Shown piece after piece: positions 34,733 through 44,112 of a stretch of DNA of 64,000 bases (positions are counted from its first letter, which is position 1; every line of letters begins with the position of its first letter). The notes under the pieces are model-generated. The model saw only the letters and a list, made by a program, of their open reading frames with translations. It ran no database searches and was not told the origin of the DNA. Position numbers and translations under genes: made by a program. The stretch comes from Streptomyces tsukubensis (GTDB taxonomy: Bacteria; Actinomycetota; Actinomycetes; Streptomycetales; Streptomycetaceae): positions 2,108,001 to 2,172,000 of the forward strand of contig NZ_CP045178.1 in the NCBI RefSeq assembly GCF_009296025.1, read 5' to 3'.

Positions 34733-35755
34733 TCACAGTCGCAGGGAGGCGGCGATCGGGAGGTGGTCGCTGCCGGTCTCGCCGAGGGTCCAGGACGAGA
34801 CGGGCTGGACGCCGCGGATCATGATCTGGTCGATGCGGGCCATCGGGAACGCCGCGGGCCAGCTGAAGCCGAAGCCGTCACCGGCGGCCCCTTGCGTGGA
34901 GCGCATCTGCGCGGTCACGGGTGAGAGCGAGCGGTCGTTCATGGTGCCGTTCAGGTCGCCGAGCAGGACGACCTCCTTCAGCTTCTCCAACCGGATCGCG
35001 GTACCGAGCGCCTGCGCGCTGGTGTCGCGCTGTCCCGCGGTGAACCCGGCGTCGACCTTGACCCGTACGGAGGGAAGGTGCGCGACGTAGACGCCGACAT
35101 CGCCGTGCGGGGTCAGGACGGTGGAGCGCATGGCGCGCACCCAGCCGAGTTTGAGGTCGACGGTCTTGGTGGAGGTCAGCGGATATTTGCTCCACAGACC
35201 GACGGTGCCGCGGACAGCGTGGTAGCGGTACGCGCCCGCGAGGGCCTTCTCGTACTCGGGCACGGCCCTGGCGGTCAGCTCCTCCAGGGCGACGATCTGC
35301 GCGCCGGACGCGGCCAGCTCACGGGCGGTCCCCGCGGGGTCGGAGTTCTCCGCGTTGACGTTGTGGGTGGCGACCGTGAGATCGCCCTTGCCGCCGGACT
35401 TGTCCGTGATGAGGCCACCGAAGAGGTTGAGCCATATGACGAGAGGCAGGATCAGCGCGATGAGCGCGGTGGCCGACTTCCTCAGGAACCCGCCGACGAG
35501 CAGGACGGGGATCAGCAGACCGAACCAGGGCATGAAGGTTTCGAGCAGGCTCCCCAGGTTGCCGACGCTGTTGGGGATGCGCCCGTGCAGCAGCATGACC
35601 AGGGTCAGCAGGATCGCCAAGGCGGCCATGACCAGCCCCCGGCGCCAGATGCCGCGGTCGTTCCGCCAGCCGGTGAACATGGACCGGAGACGGGATTTCG
35701 GCCGCTCGGGACCCGACCCGCCGCTACCTGTCTCCGTCATGTACGCCTGAGCCAT
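34733..35755 (-). CDS. membrane-anchored endonuclease/exonuclease/phosphatase-family protein
   Basis: 340 residues. Three membrane spans (about residues 38-60, 68-88 and 95-115) precede an EEP domain: DLTVATHNVNAEN at its start, ALEELT (catalytic Glu), AHLPSV, VVLLGDLNGT (Asp/Asn pair) and the final GSDHLPIAA (Asp-His). The domain would face the outside. Possible substrates are nucleic acids or phospholipids. GAGG lies before ATG 35755. Confidence 0.88.
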   Translation of the reverse strand: MAQAYMTETGSGGSGPERPKSRLRSMFTGWRNDRGIWRRGLVMAALAILLTLVMLLHGRIPNSVGNLGSLLETFMPWFGLLIPVLLVGGFLRKSATALIALILPLVIWLNLFGGLITDKSGGKGDLTVATHNVNAENSDPAGTARELAASGAQIVALEELTARAVPEYEKALAGAYRYHAVRGTVGLWSKYPLTSTKTVDLKLGWVRAMRSTVLTPHGDVGVYVAHLPSVRVKVDAGFTAGQRDTSAQALGTAIRLEKLKEVVLLGDLNGTMNDRSLSPVTAQMRSTQGAAGDGFGFSWPAAFPMARIDQIMIRGVQPVSSWTLGETGSDHLPIAASLRL

Positions 35756-36197
35756 TTTGTCGCCTCACTGACTGCCGTGCACACCGTTCGCCCCTGACCC
35801 TAGGCGATATATGGAGCTGTTCCTGCCGTACCGAACGGCCGTACGAGCACGAGGACGAGCGGCCCGCCTCACGAAGTTCCTGAGGTGCCGGGCAAACCGT
35901 CTCCTATTACAGAATGCGCATATTCCACCCTCCCGTGAGCAGACCGCTCGTGCGATCCGATTCCGCTCGCCGGCCGTATCGACGCCGCCGTTCGGACGCC
36001 ACCGCCGTCACCGCTCTCACCGCCGTCACCGCCCGTCACCGCCCGTCACCGCCGCACCCGGCGTGGACCGCGCCAGGACCCGCGCCGGGACAGAGGGCCG
36101 ACGGGCCCCTTCACGCCGGGTGGCACGTGGTGCCACCATGGAGGCGATCCGGGGACGCCGTTCAGGGCGCCACGAGATGACAGAAGGAGCCGTTGCG
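35756..36197. other. divergent region before panB
   Basis: No gene is supported. TAGGGT on the minus strand near 35800 could be the -10 of the EEP gene. The A/T-rich stretch 35905-35935 and GTCACCGCC-type short repeats (36000-36060) lie before panB. AGAAGGAG is the panB ribosome-binding site. Confidence 0.4.
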
Positions 36198-37079
36198 ATG
36201 ACGCAGCTCTCGGCTGCCCGCGCGCAGTCCGCCGACACCGGCCCCGCGCCGGGCAGCGGCACGCTGTACGGGAAGAGTGCCAACCGACGTATCACCGTCC
36301 ACGACATCGCCCGTGCCAAGGAGCGCGGCGAGAAGTGGCCCATGCTCACCGCCTATGACGCCATGACGGCGTCCGTCTTCGACGAGTCCGGGATCCCCGT
36401 GATGCTCGTCGGCGACTCGATGGGCAATTGCCACCTCGGGTACGACACCACCGTGCCCGTCACCCTCGACGAGATGACCATGCTCGCCGCCGCGGTCGTC
36501 CGCGGCACCCGGCGGGCGCTGATCGTCGCCGACCTGCCCTTCGGTACGTATCAGGAGGGCCCCGAACAGGCGCTGCGCTCGGCGGTGCGGCTGGTGAAGG
36601 AGGCGGGCGCCGGCGCGGTGAAGCTGGAGGGCGGCGAACGCTCGCACCGCCAGATCGCCATGCTGGTGCAGTCCGGCATCCCCGTCATGGGCCACATCGG
36701 GCTGACCCCCCAGTCGGTCAACTCGATGGGCTACCGGGTCCAGGGACGCGGGGAGGAGGCCGCGCAGCAGCTCCTGCGCGACGCGAAGGCGGTCCAGGAC
36801 GCGGGCGCCTTCGCCGTGGTGCTCGAACTGGTGCCCGCGGAGCTGGCCGCCGAGGTCACGCGGAGCCTCACCATCCCCACCGTCGGGATCGGCGCGGGCG
36901 AGGGGACCGACGCCCAGGTGCTGGTGTGGACCGACATGATGGGGCTCACCGGCGGAAAGGTGCCGAAGTTCGTGAAGAAATACGCCGATCTGCGCGAAGT
37001 CATGTCGGGGGCGGCGCGCGCCTTCGCCGAGGACGTGGCGCAGGGTGGCTTCCCCGGCCCTGAGCACTCCGTGCATTAG
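36198..37079 (+). CDS. panB: 3-methyl-2-oxobutanoate hydroxymethyltransferase
   Basis: 293 residues. The PanB barrel is clear: MLTAYDAMTASVFDESGI, VGDSMGNCHLGYDTT with the Mg-binding Asp, KLEGGERSH, GHIGLTPQSVN and IPTVGIGAG. It makes ketopantoate for pantothenate and CoA. AGAAGGAG sits 8 nt before ATG 36198. The gene ends just before a hairpin with a repeated 3' arm. Confidence 0.95.
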   Translation: MTQLSAARAQSADTGPAPGSGTLYGKSANRRITVHDIARAKERGEKWPMLTAYDAMTASVFDESGIPVMLVGDSMGNCHLGYDTTVPVTLDEMTMLAAAVVRGTRRALIVADLPFGTYQEGPEQALRSAVRLVKEAGAGAVKLEGGERSHRQIAMLVQSGIPVMGHIGLTPQSVNSMGYRVQGRGEEAAQQLLRDAKAVQDAGAFAVVLELVPAELAAEVTRSLTIPTVGIGAGEGTDAQVLVWTDMMGLTGGKVPKFVKKYADLREVMSGAARAFAEDVAQGGFPGPEHSVH

Positions 37080-37095
37080 GAGTCCGGTTACGGGG

Positions 37096-37139
37096 GGGTA
37101 CTCCGGGCGTGGGACCACGGTCCTTGGCCCGGAGTACCC
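37096..37139 (+). terminator. panB terminator
   Basis: GGGTACTCCGGG (37096-37107) pairs perfectly with CCCGGAGTACCC (37128-37139). The 20-nt loop contains its own small hairpin (CGTGG GA CCACG, 37108-37119). Confidence 0.7.
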
Positions 37140-37170
37140 GGAGTACCCGGAGTACCCGGAGTACCCGGAG
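37130..37170 (+). repeat. 9-bp array of terminator arms
   Basis: CGGAGTACC is repeated four full times and once partly (37130-37170). Each unit is complementary to the single 5' arm at 37097-37107, so the hairpin can form in several registers. Confidence 0.85.
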
Positions 37171-37308
37171 CAGCGCGGGCGGGGCTGCGGTCCCGCCGTC
37201 GGGTCCCACCGGACAGGTTCTGCCGAACGGGTCCCGCCGACAGTGTGCCGGGTGGGGCTGTCGGTGGCTTGTCGGGGCGTTGTCGGTGGCGGCTGGGAGG
37301 CTCTTCCC

Positions 37309-38358
37309 ATGACGCGAATCGACACGAAGCCCCACCAGGGCGAAGCGGGCGGCCCAGGAGTCGCCGTCACCGTACGGGGGTTGGTCAAGCACTACGGCGA
37401 GACCAAGGCCCTGGACGGTGTGGACCTCGACGTACGCGAAGGCACGGTGCTGGGGGTGCTCGGCCCGAACGGGGCGGGCAAGACCACCCTCGTACGCTGC
37501 CTCTCCACCCTGATAACCCCCGACTCGGGCTCGGCTTTCGTCGCCGGGTACGACGTGGTGCGCCAGCCGCGCCAGCTCCGCCGGGTCATCGGCCTGACCG
37601 GGCAGTACGCCTCGGTCGACGAGAAGCTGTCGGGGCGGGAGAACCTGTACATGATCGGGCGCCTCCTCGACCTCGGCCGCAAGGAGGCGCGGCAGCGCGC
37701 CGACAGCCTGCTGGAGCGGTTCTCGCTCACCGAGGCGGCCAAGCGCCCCGCCAAGACGTACTCGGGTGGCATGCGGCGCAGGCTCGACCTGGCCGCCTCC
37801 ATGATCGGCAGCCCCTCCGTGCTGTATTTGGACGAGCCGACGACCGGGCTCGACCCGCGCACCCGCAAGGAGGTCTGGGGCGAGGTGCAGCGCATGGTCG
37901 GCGACGGCGTCACCGTGCTGCTCACCACCCAGTACATGGAGGAGGCCGAGCAGCTCGCCAGTGAGCTGAGTGTCATCGACCGCGGCCGGGTCATCGCGGG
38001 CGGCGCGGTGGACGACCTCAAGGCGAAGGTCGGCGGGCGCACCCTGCGGATCAGGCCGGCGGACCGCGCGGAACTGACTCCGACAGCCGTCCTCCTCGAC
38101 GAGAGCGGGCTGACCGGTCTCGCCACGGCGACGGTGGACGAGGAGAGCGGCACGGTCCTCGTCCCGATCCTCAGCGACGAGCAGCTCACCGCCGTGGTCG
38201 GCACGCTGGCGCGGCACGGTATCGCGCTCGCCGGCATCTCCACAGAACTGCCCAGCCTCGACGAGGTGTTCCTCTCCCTGACCGGTCAGAAGGCGACCCA
38301 CGCCGAAGAGCCGCAGGAAGCCGAGCCCCGTCCGGAACGAGAGAAGGTCGCCGCATGA
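37309..38358 (+). CDS. drug-type ABC transporter ATP-binding protein (DrrA-like)
   Basis: 349 residues. Walker A GPNGAGKTT (about residue 55), the Q-loop, signature TYSGGMRRRLDLA and Walker B YLDEPTTGLDP are present, followed by the DrrA C-terminal domain (DLKAKVGGRTL, LDEVFLSLTGQ). It energises the permease encoded by the overlapping next gene. Substrate unknown; the family exports daunorubicin-like drugs and lipids. TGGGAGG precedes ATG 37309. Confidence 0.92.
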   Translation: MTRIDTKPHQGEAGGPGVAVTVRGLVKHYGETKALDGVDLDVREGTVLGVLGPNGAGKTTLVRCLSTLITPDSGSAFVAGYDVVRQPRQLRRVIGLTGQYASVDEKLSGRENLYMIGRLLDLGRKEARQRADSLLERFSLTEAAKRPAKTYSGGMRRRLDLAASMIGSPSVLYLDEPTTGLDPRTRKEVWGEVQRMVGDGVTVLLTTQYMEEAEQLASELSVIDRGRVIAGGAVDDLKAKVGGRTLRIRPADRAELTPTAVLLDESGLTGLATATVDEESGTVLVPILSDEQLTAVVGTLARHGIALAGISTELPSLDEVFLSLTGQKATHAEEPQEAEPRPEREKVAA

Positions 38359-39194
38359 GCGCCGCCACCGTCACCGCGCCCCCGCGGCGCCCGGCCCCCA
38401 CCCCGGCCCCGGTGGAGGCGAGGATCGGGCCGCGCGCCCATCTGCGCCACATAGGGGCGCTGGTGCGCCGCAACCTCCTGGCGATCAAGCAGGACCCGGA
38501 GTCGATGTTCGACGCGGTGTTCATGCCCATCGTCCTCACCCTGCTGTTCGTGTACGTCTTCGGCGGCGCCATCGCGGGCAAGGGCAACCAGCACGACTAC
38601 GTCAACTACCTGGTCCCCGGCCTGATGGCGATGATGGGCATGAACATCGCCATGGGTGTCGGTACCGGCTTCAACCAGGACTTCCAGACCGGCATCATGG
38701 ACCGTTTCAGGGCGCTGCCGATCGCCCGTTCCGCGGTCCTCATGGCGAAGCTCGTGGTCGAGGTCGCCAGGATGCTGGTAGCCACGGCGATCCTGCTGGG
38801 TATCGGCTTCGCGCTCGGGCTGTCCGTCGCCACCTCCGTGTGGGGGCTGCTCGCCGCCGTCGGCCTCGCGCTCCTCTTCGGCTCGGCCATCATGTGGATC
38901 TTCCTCACACTCGGTGTGACGATGAAGAACGCGCAGGCCATCCAGGGCGTGGGAATGATGGTGATGATGCCGCTCCAGTTCGGCTCCTCGATCTTCGCTC
39001 CGACCACGTCGATGCCGGGCTGGCTCCAGGGGTTCACCGACTACAACCCGCTCTCCGCGCTGGCCGACGCCTCACGGGGGCTGATCAACGGCGGGCCGCT
39101 CGCCCACGGAGTGACCGTGACGCTGATCTGGTCGGTGGTGCTCACCGCCGTGATGGCGCCCATAGCCATCCACAAGTTCCGTACCAAGAGCTGA
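38355..39194 (+). CDS. ABC-2-type permease (DrrB-like)
   Basis: 279 residues with six membrane spans. The ABC-2 motif is seen as DYNPLSALADASRGLINGG near the C-terminus, and the N-terminal RNLLAIKQDPESMFDAVFMPIVLTLLFVYVF is typical of DrrB. ATG overlaps the ATPase stop (ATGA). It forms the exporter with the preceding ATPase. It is convergent with the AfsR-like regulator. Confidence 0.92.
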   Translation: MSAATVTAPPRRPAPTPAPVEARIGPRAHLRHIGALVRRNLLAIKQDPESMFDAVFMPIVLTLLFVYVFGGAIAGKGNQHDYVNYLVPGLMAMMGMNIAMGVGTGFNQDFQTGIMDRFRALPIARSAVLMAKLVVEVARMLVATAILLGIGFALGLSVATSVWGLLAAVGLALLFGSAIMWIFLTLGVTMKNAQAIQGVGMMVMMPLQFGSSIFAPTTSMPGWLQGFTDYNPLSALADASRGLINGGPLAHGVTVTLIWSVVLTAVMAPIAIHKFRTKS

Positions 39195-39221
39195 CATCGC
39201 GGCGCCGCCCGTGCGTCGGTG

Positions 39222-39236
39222 GCCCCCATCGGGGGC
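39222..39236. terminator. short perfect hairpin between convergent genes
   Basis: GCCCCC-ATC-GGGGGC, a 6-bp GC stem with a 3-nt loop, extended by a G-U pair. It lies between the stops of the permease (39194) and the AfsR-like gene (39238). Confidence 0.5.
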
Positions 39237-39237
39237 T

Positions 39238-42200
39238 TCAGCCCCGTCCGATCAGGGCGCCGGCCTCCTCCACGGAGAGGCCGGCGCCCTCGGCGTGCGC
39301 GGCCTCGTACGCGGAATCGCCCAGAACGGCCCGCGTCCTGCGCTGGGCGTCCGCCAGGACCTCGCGCTCCTGGGCGCCCAGGCGGTGGCCGTACGGCAGC
39401 AGCACCGACGCCGCGCCCAGCAGTTGGGCGGCGGTCTCCGCCTCCGCCGACGTCCCCGTCTCCTCCGCCCGGCGGGACAGGGCGAGGGCGGCGACCCCCA
39501 TGTGTACGGCCGGCATCTGCGGGGCGACCATCAGCGCGATCTGTTCGAGGGCGCGGACCAGCGCCTGGCGGACCTTGCCGAGGGCTTCCTCGTACTGCCC
39601 GTCGAGCGTGTCGAGCCACGCCTCCGCGCCGAGGACGAGGCCGTCGAAGACGGCGAAAGAGGCCGTCGTGCTGAAGCTCGCGCGCAGAAGCTCCAGTTGT
39701 TCCCTCGCCTCCGCGCGGCGCGAGGTGGAGCCGAGCAGCAGCGCGAGGGCGAGACGCGAGTAGGGGACCGCCTCGTGGCCCCGGGAGCGGCCGTCCTCGA
39801 TGATGTGCCGCAGGAGCGCCTCGCCCCGCTCCGGCTCCCCCGTATCGGCCAGCACGCTCCCCAACCTGGCGCGCAAGAGGCTGACCTGGCCCTCCGCGCC
39901 CAGCTCAGCGGCGTACTCCGTCGCCGCTTCGAAGTCGGCCGCCGCCGCGTCGAACTCACCTCGCGCCTCGCGCGCCTCGCCACGTGAGGAGAGCGCCTCC
40001 GCGACGCCCCAGAGGTCGCCGAGGCCGCGGAAGATCTCCAGGCTCTCGTCCGCGTCGGCGCTCGCGTCACCCGACCAGTTCGACCGGTTGGCGAGGAGGT
40101 TCGAGCGCGTCTGGAGCGCGGCGGCCAGCTCCCATGTGTAGCCGAGCTCCCTACAGGTCTCGACCGTGACGTCGATGATCTCTCTGAGCCGGTCGAGGTC
40201 GCCGGTCATCATCACGGCGAAGAACCAGAGGTTGCCGGGGGCCCAGCAGGTCTGCGGCAGTCCGGGCCGGTACACCTCGCTGACCGTCCGCAGCCGCTCC
40301 TCCCCCACGAGCTCCTGCCACGACACGACCTCCATGTCGCTGGAGAGATGGACGAGGTGGACCCCGCGTCTGGCCTCCGCGAGGATGTCATCCCGCATCG
40401 GCGGCGGGGCGTCGATGCAGCGTTCGTAGAGCGGCGGAGCCGGGTCCGCTGGCGGCTTGAAGGGGTCGGGGCCCATGGTGCCAGCCGCCTCCGACCAGTG
40501 CTTCGCCTCGGTGCGCAGATCACGGATCTGCCAGTACCAGGCGAGCGAGAGCACCAGGCACAGCGCCTCCTGCTCCAGCCCTGTGTGGACGGCCCGGTGC
40601 AGGGCGGTGCGCAGATTCTCGTACTCAAGCTCCAGCAGGGCCACGGCGGCGAGCTGGCCGGGGCCGCGCAGCCGAGGCTCCGTGGTCCGCGCGACCTCGC
40701 GGTAGTGCACGAGGTGGGCGTACTCGGCCACGGTACGGTCCCCCGCCTCGTCGAGGCGTCCCGCCGCGTACTCGCCGACGGTTTCGAGCTGTCGGTAGCG
40801 CATGGCGCCGTCGCCCGAGGGCGAGGCGACGACCAGCGACTTGTCGACGAGCGACCCGAGGAGGGCGGCTACGTCGTCGGGGTCGATCTCCCGCTGCTCC
40901 TCGACCCTCTCCACCACCTCGGCAGGCTCCTCGGAGGCCCCGGCGGCCTTCTCCGCCACACCGACAGGCACCTCCCCCGCCCCGGCGGGCCTCTCCGCCA
41001 CACCGACAGGTGCCTCCCCACCCCCGGCGGGCCTCTCCGCCACACCGACAGGTGCCTCCCCACCCCCGGCAGGTTTCTCCGCCGCACCGGCGGGCTTCTC
41101 CGCGCCCCCGGCAGGTCTCGCCGCGGCCCCGCAGACGGCCTCAGCCGCCGCGAGGTCGCAGCCGCCCGCGAAGACGGAGAGGCGGCGCAGCACGGTGCGC
41201 TCGCGGTCGTCGAGCAGGTCCCAGGACCAGTCGACCACGGCCCGCAGGGTCTGCTGACGGGGCAGGACCGTGCGGCTGCCGCTGGTCAGCAGCCGGAAAC
41301 GGTCGTCAAGACGGTCGGCGATCTGCCGGGGGGTGAGCATCCGCAGCCGCGCAGCCGCCAGTTCGATGGCGAGCGGCAGGCCGTCGAGGCGGCGGCAGAT
41401 CTCCGCGGCGGCGGCCGGGTCGTCCTCGATACGGAACCCCGCGGAGGCGGCGGCCCCGCGCTCCGCGAAGAGGCGGACCGCGGAAGGCTCGGGCAGCGGC
41501 TCCACAGGACGTAGCAACTCGCCCGGTACGCCGAGGGGTTCGCGGCTGGTGGCGAGGACCGTCAGCCCGGGGCAGCTCTCCAGCAGCCGCTGGGCGAGGA
41601 TCGCCGCGGCGTCCACGACGTGCTCGCAGTTGTCCAGCAGGATCAGCATCCGCCGGGAGGCGCAGTGCTCCACGAGGCGGGCCAGAGCGTCGTCGCCCGA
41701 CCGCTCGGACGCCGCCCGCAGTTCCTCGGCGCCCGCGCCGCGCAGCACCGTCTCGCGGGCCCCGACGGCGCCGAGCACCGTGGCGGGTACGGCCTCGGGG
41801 TCGGAGACCGGTGCCAGTTCCGCGAGCCACACGCCGTCGGGCACGGTCCGCGCGACGGCCTCGCCGGCCTCCTGGGAGAGCCGAGTCTTGCCCGAGCCGC
41901 CGGGACCGAGCAGAGTCACGAGCCGTGACCGGCCGAGGGCGTCACGGATGGCGTCGATGTCGCTCTCACGGCCGACGAACGAGGTGAGCCTCGCCGGGAT
42001 GTTGCCCTGCGGCGCGGTCCACGGGGCGGCGGTGGGGCCATCGGTCCTGCGCGCGGACGGCTCCGCCGGGGAGACGTCGGGGGTGGCGGGTGGCTGCCCG
42101 TCCGCCGCGGCGCCGCTCCTTCGGTCGGCGGGGCGCGGAGGACGATCCGAGGAGGGGCCGGGGTCGGGGGCGAGCAACTCCGCGTGCAGGGAGCGGAGTT

Positions 42201-42885
42201 CGGCGCCCGGGTCGGTGCCGAGCCGGTCGGCGAGGACGGCGCGGATCTGTTCGTAGGCGGCCAGCGCCTCGGCGGGGCGGCCCGAGTCGCGCAGGGCGCG
42301 CAGCCGCAGGGCCTGGAGCGGTTCGTCCAGGGGGTGGGCGTCGCAGAGGGAGGTCAGCTCGGGCAGCGCGCTCTCCGCACGGCCGAGCGCCAGCCGCGCG
42401 CGGAGCCCCGTCCTGCGGGCGTCGAGGCGGCGTGCCTCCCAGCGGGCCGCCTCCGTCGTACGTGCGGGCAGGTCGGCGAGGACCGGCTCGCGCCACAGCA
42501 GGAGCGCCTCGTCGAGCGCGTCGGCGGCTTTGGCGGGGGCGCCCTGTCCCAGGGCCGCGGTGCCCTCCTCCACCAGCCGGTCGAACCGGTAGAGGTCCAC
42601 GTCGTCCCTGTGGGCACGCAGCCGGTAGCCGCCGCTGTCGGCGGAGGCGATGGTGTCGGGGCCCAGAGCCCGGCGCAGCCGTCCGACGAGAGCCTGGAGC
42701 GCGCCGGGCGCGTCCGCGGGCGGTTCACCGTCCCAGACCTCGTCGATCAGCACCCGTACGGGTACGACGGCGCCGGGGCGCAGGGCGAGCACGGTCAGGA
42801 GGGCACGCAGCCGCGCCCCGCCGACCGGGACGGCCGTGCCGTCGGTGCGGAGTGCCATGGTGGTGCCGAGAACGCGGTAGCGCAC
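39238..42885 (-). CDS. AfsR/SARP-type regulator with NB-ARC and TPR domains
   Basis: 1215 residues. A winged-helix Trans_reg_C domain (about 5-90) and BTAD (about 95-240) are followed by an ATPase with P-loop GPGGSGKTR (Lys333) and ILLDNCEH. A helical C-terminal TPR-like region of ~500 residues ends the protein. This is the large AfsR architecture found in regulators of secondary metabolism, but here no antibiotic cluster adjoins. GTG 42885 gives VRYRVLG; CACAAT sits 6 nt upstream, so it may be leaderless. A variable Pro/Gly/Ala repeat interrupts the protein at about residues 600-650. Confidence 0.88.
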   Translation of the reverse strand: MRYRVLGTTMALRTDGTAVPVGGARLRALLTVLALRPGAVVPVRVLIDEVWDGEPPADAPGALQALVGRLRRALGPDTIASADSGGYRLRAHRDDVDLYRFDRLVEEGTAALGQGAPAKAADALDEALLLWREPVLADLPARTTEAARWEARRLDARRTGLRARLALGRAESALPELTSLCDAHPLDEPLQALRLRALRDSGRPAEALAAYEQIRAVLADRLGTDPGAELRSLHAELLAPDPGPSSDRPPRPADRRSGAAADGQPPATPDVSPAEPSARRTDGPTAAPWTAPQGNIPARLTSFVGRESDIDAIRDALGRSRLVTLLGPGGSGKTRLSQEAGEAVARTVPDGVWLAELAPVSDPEAVPATVLGAVGARETVLRGAGAEELRAASERSGDDALARLVEHCASRRMLILLDNCEHVVDAAAILAQRLLESCPGLTVLATSREPLGVPGELLRPVEPLPEPSAVRLFAERGAAASAGFRIEDDPAAAAEICRRLDGLPLAIELAAARLRMLTPRQIADRLDDRFRLLTSGSRTVLPRQQTLRAVVDWSWDLLDDRERTVLRRLSVFAGGCDLAAAEAVCGAAARPAGGAEKPAGAAEKPAGGGEAPVGVAERPAGGGEAPVGVAERPAGAGEVPVGVAEKAAGASEEPAEVVERVEEQREIDPDDVAALLGSLVDKSLVVASPSGDGAMRYRQLETVGEYAAGRLDEAGDRTVAEYAHLVHYREVARTTEPRLRGPGQLAAVALLELEYENLRTALHRAVHTGLEQEALCLVLSLAWYWQIRDLRTEAKHWSEAAGTMGPDPFKPPADPAPPLYERCIDAPPPMRDDILAEARRGVHLVHLSSDMEVVSWQELVGEERLRTVSEVYRPGLPQTCWAPGNLWFFAVMMTGDLDRLREIIDVTVETCRELGYTWELAAALQTRSNLLANRSNWSGDASADADESLEIFRGLGDLWGVAEALSSRGEAREARGEFDAAAADFEAATEYAAELGAEGQVSLLRARLGSVLADTGEPERGEALLRHIIEDGRSRGHEAVPYSRLALALLLGSTSRRAEAREQLELLRASFSTTASFAVFDGLVLGAEAWLDTLDGQYEEALGKVRQALVRALEQIALMVAPQMPAVHMGVAALALSRRAEETGTSAEAETAAQLLGAASVLLPYGHRLGAQEREVLADAQRRTRAVLGDSAYEAAHAEGAGLSVEEAGALIGRG
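40942..41088 (-). repeat. 42-bp repeats inside the AfsR-like gene
   Basis: Three 42-bp units at 40942-40983, 40984-41025 and 41026-41067; the last two are identical. A 21-bp part-unit follows (41068-41088). They encode three PAGGGEAPVGVAER-like 14-residue repeats in a linker between the ATPase and TPR regions, and keep the frame. Confidence 0.9.
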
Positions 42886-43230
42886 CCGCCCATTGTGGCT
42901 GTTGTCCGCACGGACTTCACGGCCGGGCGCCGGTCCGGGTGTCGGCGCCGGTCTCCGGCTTTCCCGACGGCTCCCCCGAAGGTTCCCCGACGGTTCGCCG
43001 GCGGCTCCCCCGACGGCGCTGCGACGGTTCCCGGGCGGCTCGGCGCGGGGTCGGCGCCGGGGCGGAACCGGGACGGGGTGCGGGACGTTGTTCTGCGCGT
43101 ACGCGCTGTCGCGCTGTGCGTTCGGTAACTTCGTACGTCCCGCACACGCGGGTAACGCGGGCATGCCGTACGCGGTATGCCGTACGACAGAGACCGCACT
43201 CAGCACTTTCACCCCAGGAGCCGCGCCGAC
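42886..43230. other. divergent region between AfsR-like and M50 genes
   Basis: No gene. Degenerate ~12-bp CGACGGCTCCC-type units fill 42960-43050. ATGCCGTACGCGGT at 43161 is partly repeated (ATGCCGTACGACA). The AfsR-like start is at the left edge, and AGGAG precedes the M50 gene at the right. Confidence 0.4.
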
Positions 43231-44031
43231 ATGAGAGCAGCCGCCCCCACCCGCAGTGACCGGCGGATCAGCCCCGTCTTCCTGGGGATCGCAGCCGTCA
43301 CGGCGGTCGCAGGCTGGGCCGTATGGACGGAGTACGCGGACGCCACGGCCTTCGCCGTCTTCCTCTTCGTGACGGGGGCCTGGATCGTCTCGCTCTGTCT
43401 GCACGAGTACGCGCACGCCCGCACGGCCCTGCACAGCGGGGACATCTCGATCGGGGCCAAGGGCTATCTGACGCTCAACCCGCTGAAGTACACACACGCG
43501 CTGCTGAGCATCGTGCTGCCCGTGCTGTTCGTCATCATGGGCGGGATCGGGCTGCCCGGTGGCGCCGTCTTCATCGAGCGGGGCAGGATCCGGGGGCGGT
43601 GGCGGCACAGTCTGATCTCGGCAGCGGGACCGCTGACCAACATCCTCTTCGCCGTCGTCTGCACCGCGCCGTTCTGGCTCGACGCGCTGTCGGGCGTGCC
43701 CGCGCCGTTCAGGTTCGCGCTGGCGTTCCTCGCGATGCTCCAGGTGACGGCGGCGATCCTGAACTTCGTGCCGATCCCCGGGCTCGACGGGTACGGCGTG
43801 ATCGAGCCGTGGCTCTCGCACGGGATCCGCCGCCAGGTGGAGCCGTTCGCGCCGTTCGGGCTGATCGCGGTCTTCGGGGTGCTGTGGATCCCCGAGGTCA
43901 ACGGAGCGTTCTTCGACGCGATCGACGCGATCCTGCGTGGGCTCGGGGTCTCCGACTTCGAGACCTACTGCGGCCAGCGGTTCTACCGCTTCTGGCAGGA
44001 CACGGACGCGTTCTGCCGGGTGGGCGGCTGA
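43231..44031 (+). CDS. M50-family intramembrane metalloprotease
   Basis: 266 residues, mostly membrane. The zinc-binding HEYAH (His58-Glu59...His62) lies at the start of the second span, and the third ligand is the Asp of NFVPIPGLDGYG. This is a compact rhomboid-unrelated site-2 protease of the S2P/SpoIVFB class without a PDZ domain. It probably cleaves a membrane protein, but no sigma or anti-sigma partner lies beside it. ATG 43231 is chosen; the longer frame from 43177 adds only polar residues. AGGAG is 10 nt upstream. Confidence 0.88.
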   Translation: MRAAAPTRSDRRISPVFLGIAAVTAVAGWAVWTEYADATAFAVFLFVTGAWIVSLCLHEYAHARTALHSGDISIGAKGYLTLNPLKYTHALLSIVLPVLFVIMGGIGLPGGAVFIERGRIRGRWRHSLISAAGPLTNILFAVVCTAPFWLDALSGVPAPFRFALAFLAMLQVTAAILNFVPIPGLDGYGVIEPWLSHGIRRQVEPFAPFGLIAVFGVLWIPEVNGAFFDAIDAILRGLGVSDFETYCGQRFYRFWQDTDAFCRVGG

Positions 44032-44051
44032 GCGACGGCGGTGCGGGCCGC

Positions 44052-44112
44052 CCAGCCGGTGACGGCGCGGGCTCGGCGGGTGGCCCCGCGGGCTCAGCCC
44101 GTGACGGTGCGG
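44052..44112 (-). repeat. tail copy of the small membrane protein gene
   Basis: 44094-44112 (the end of the minus-strand gene with its TGA stop) matches 44052-44070 at 16 of 19 positions, 42 bp further downstream of that gene. The stop triplet is TGG in the copy. Confidence 0.55.
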
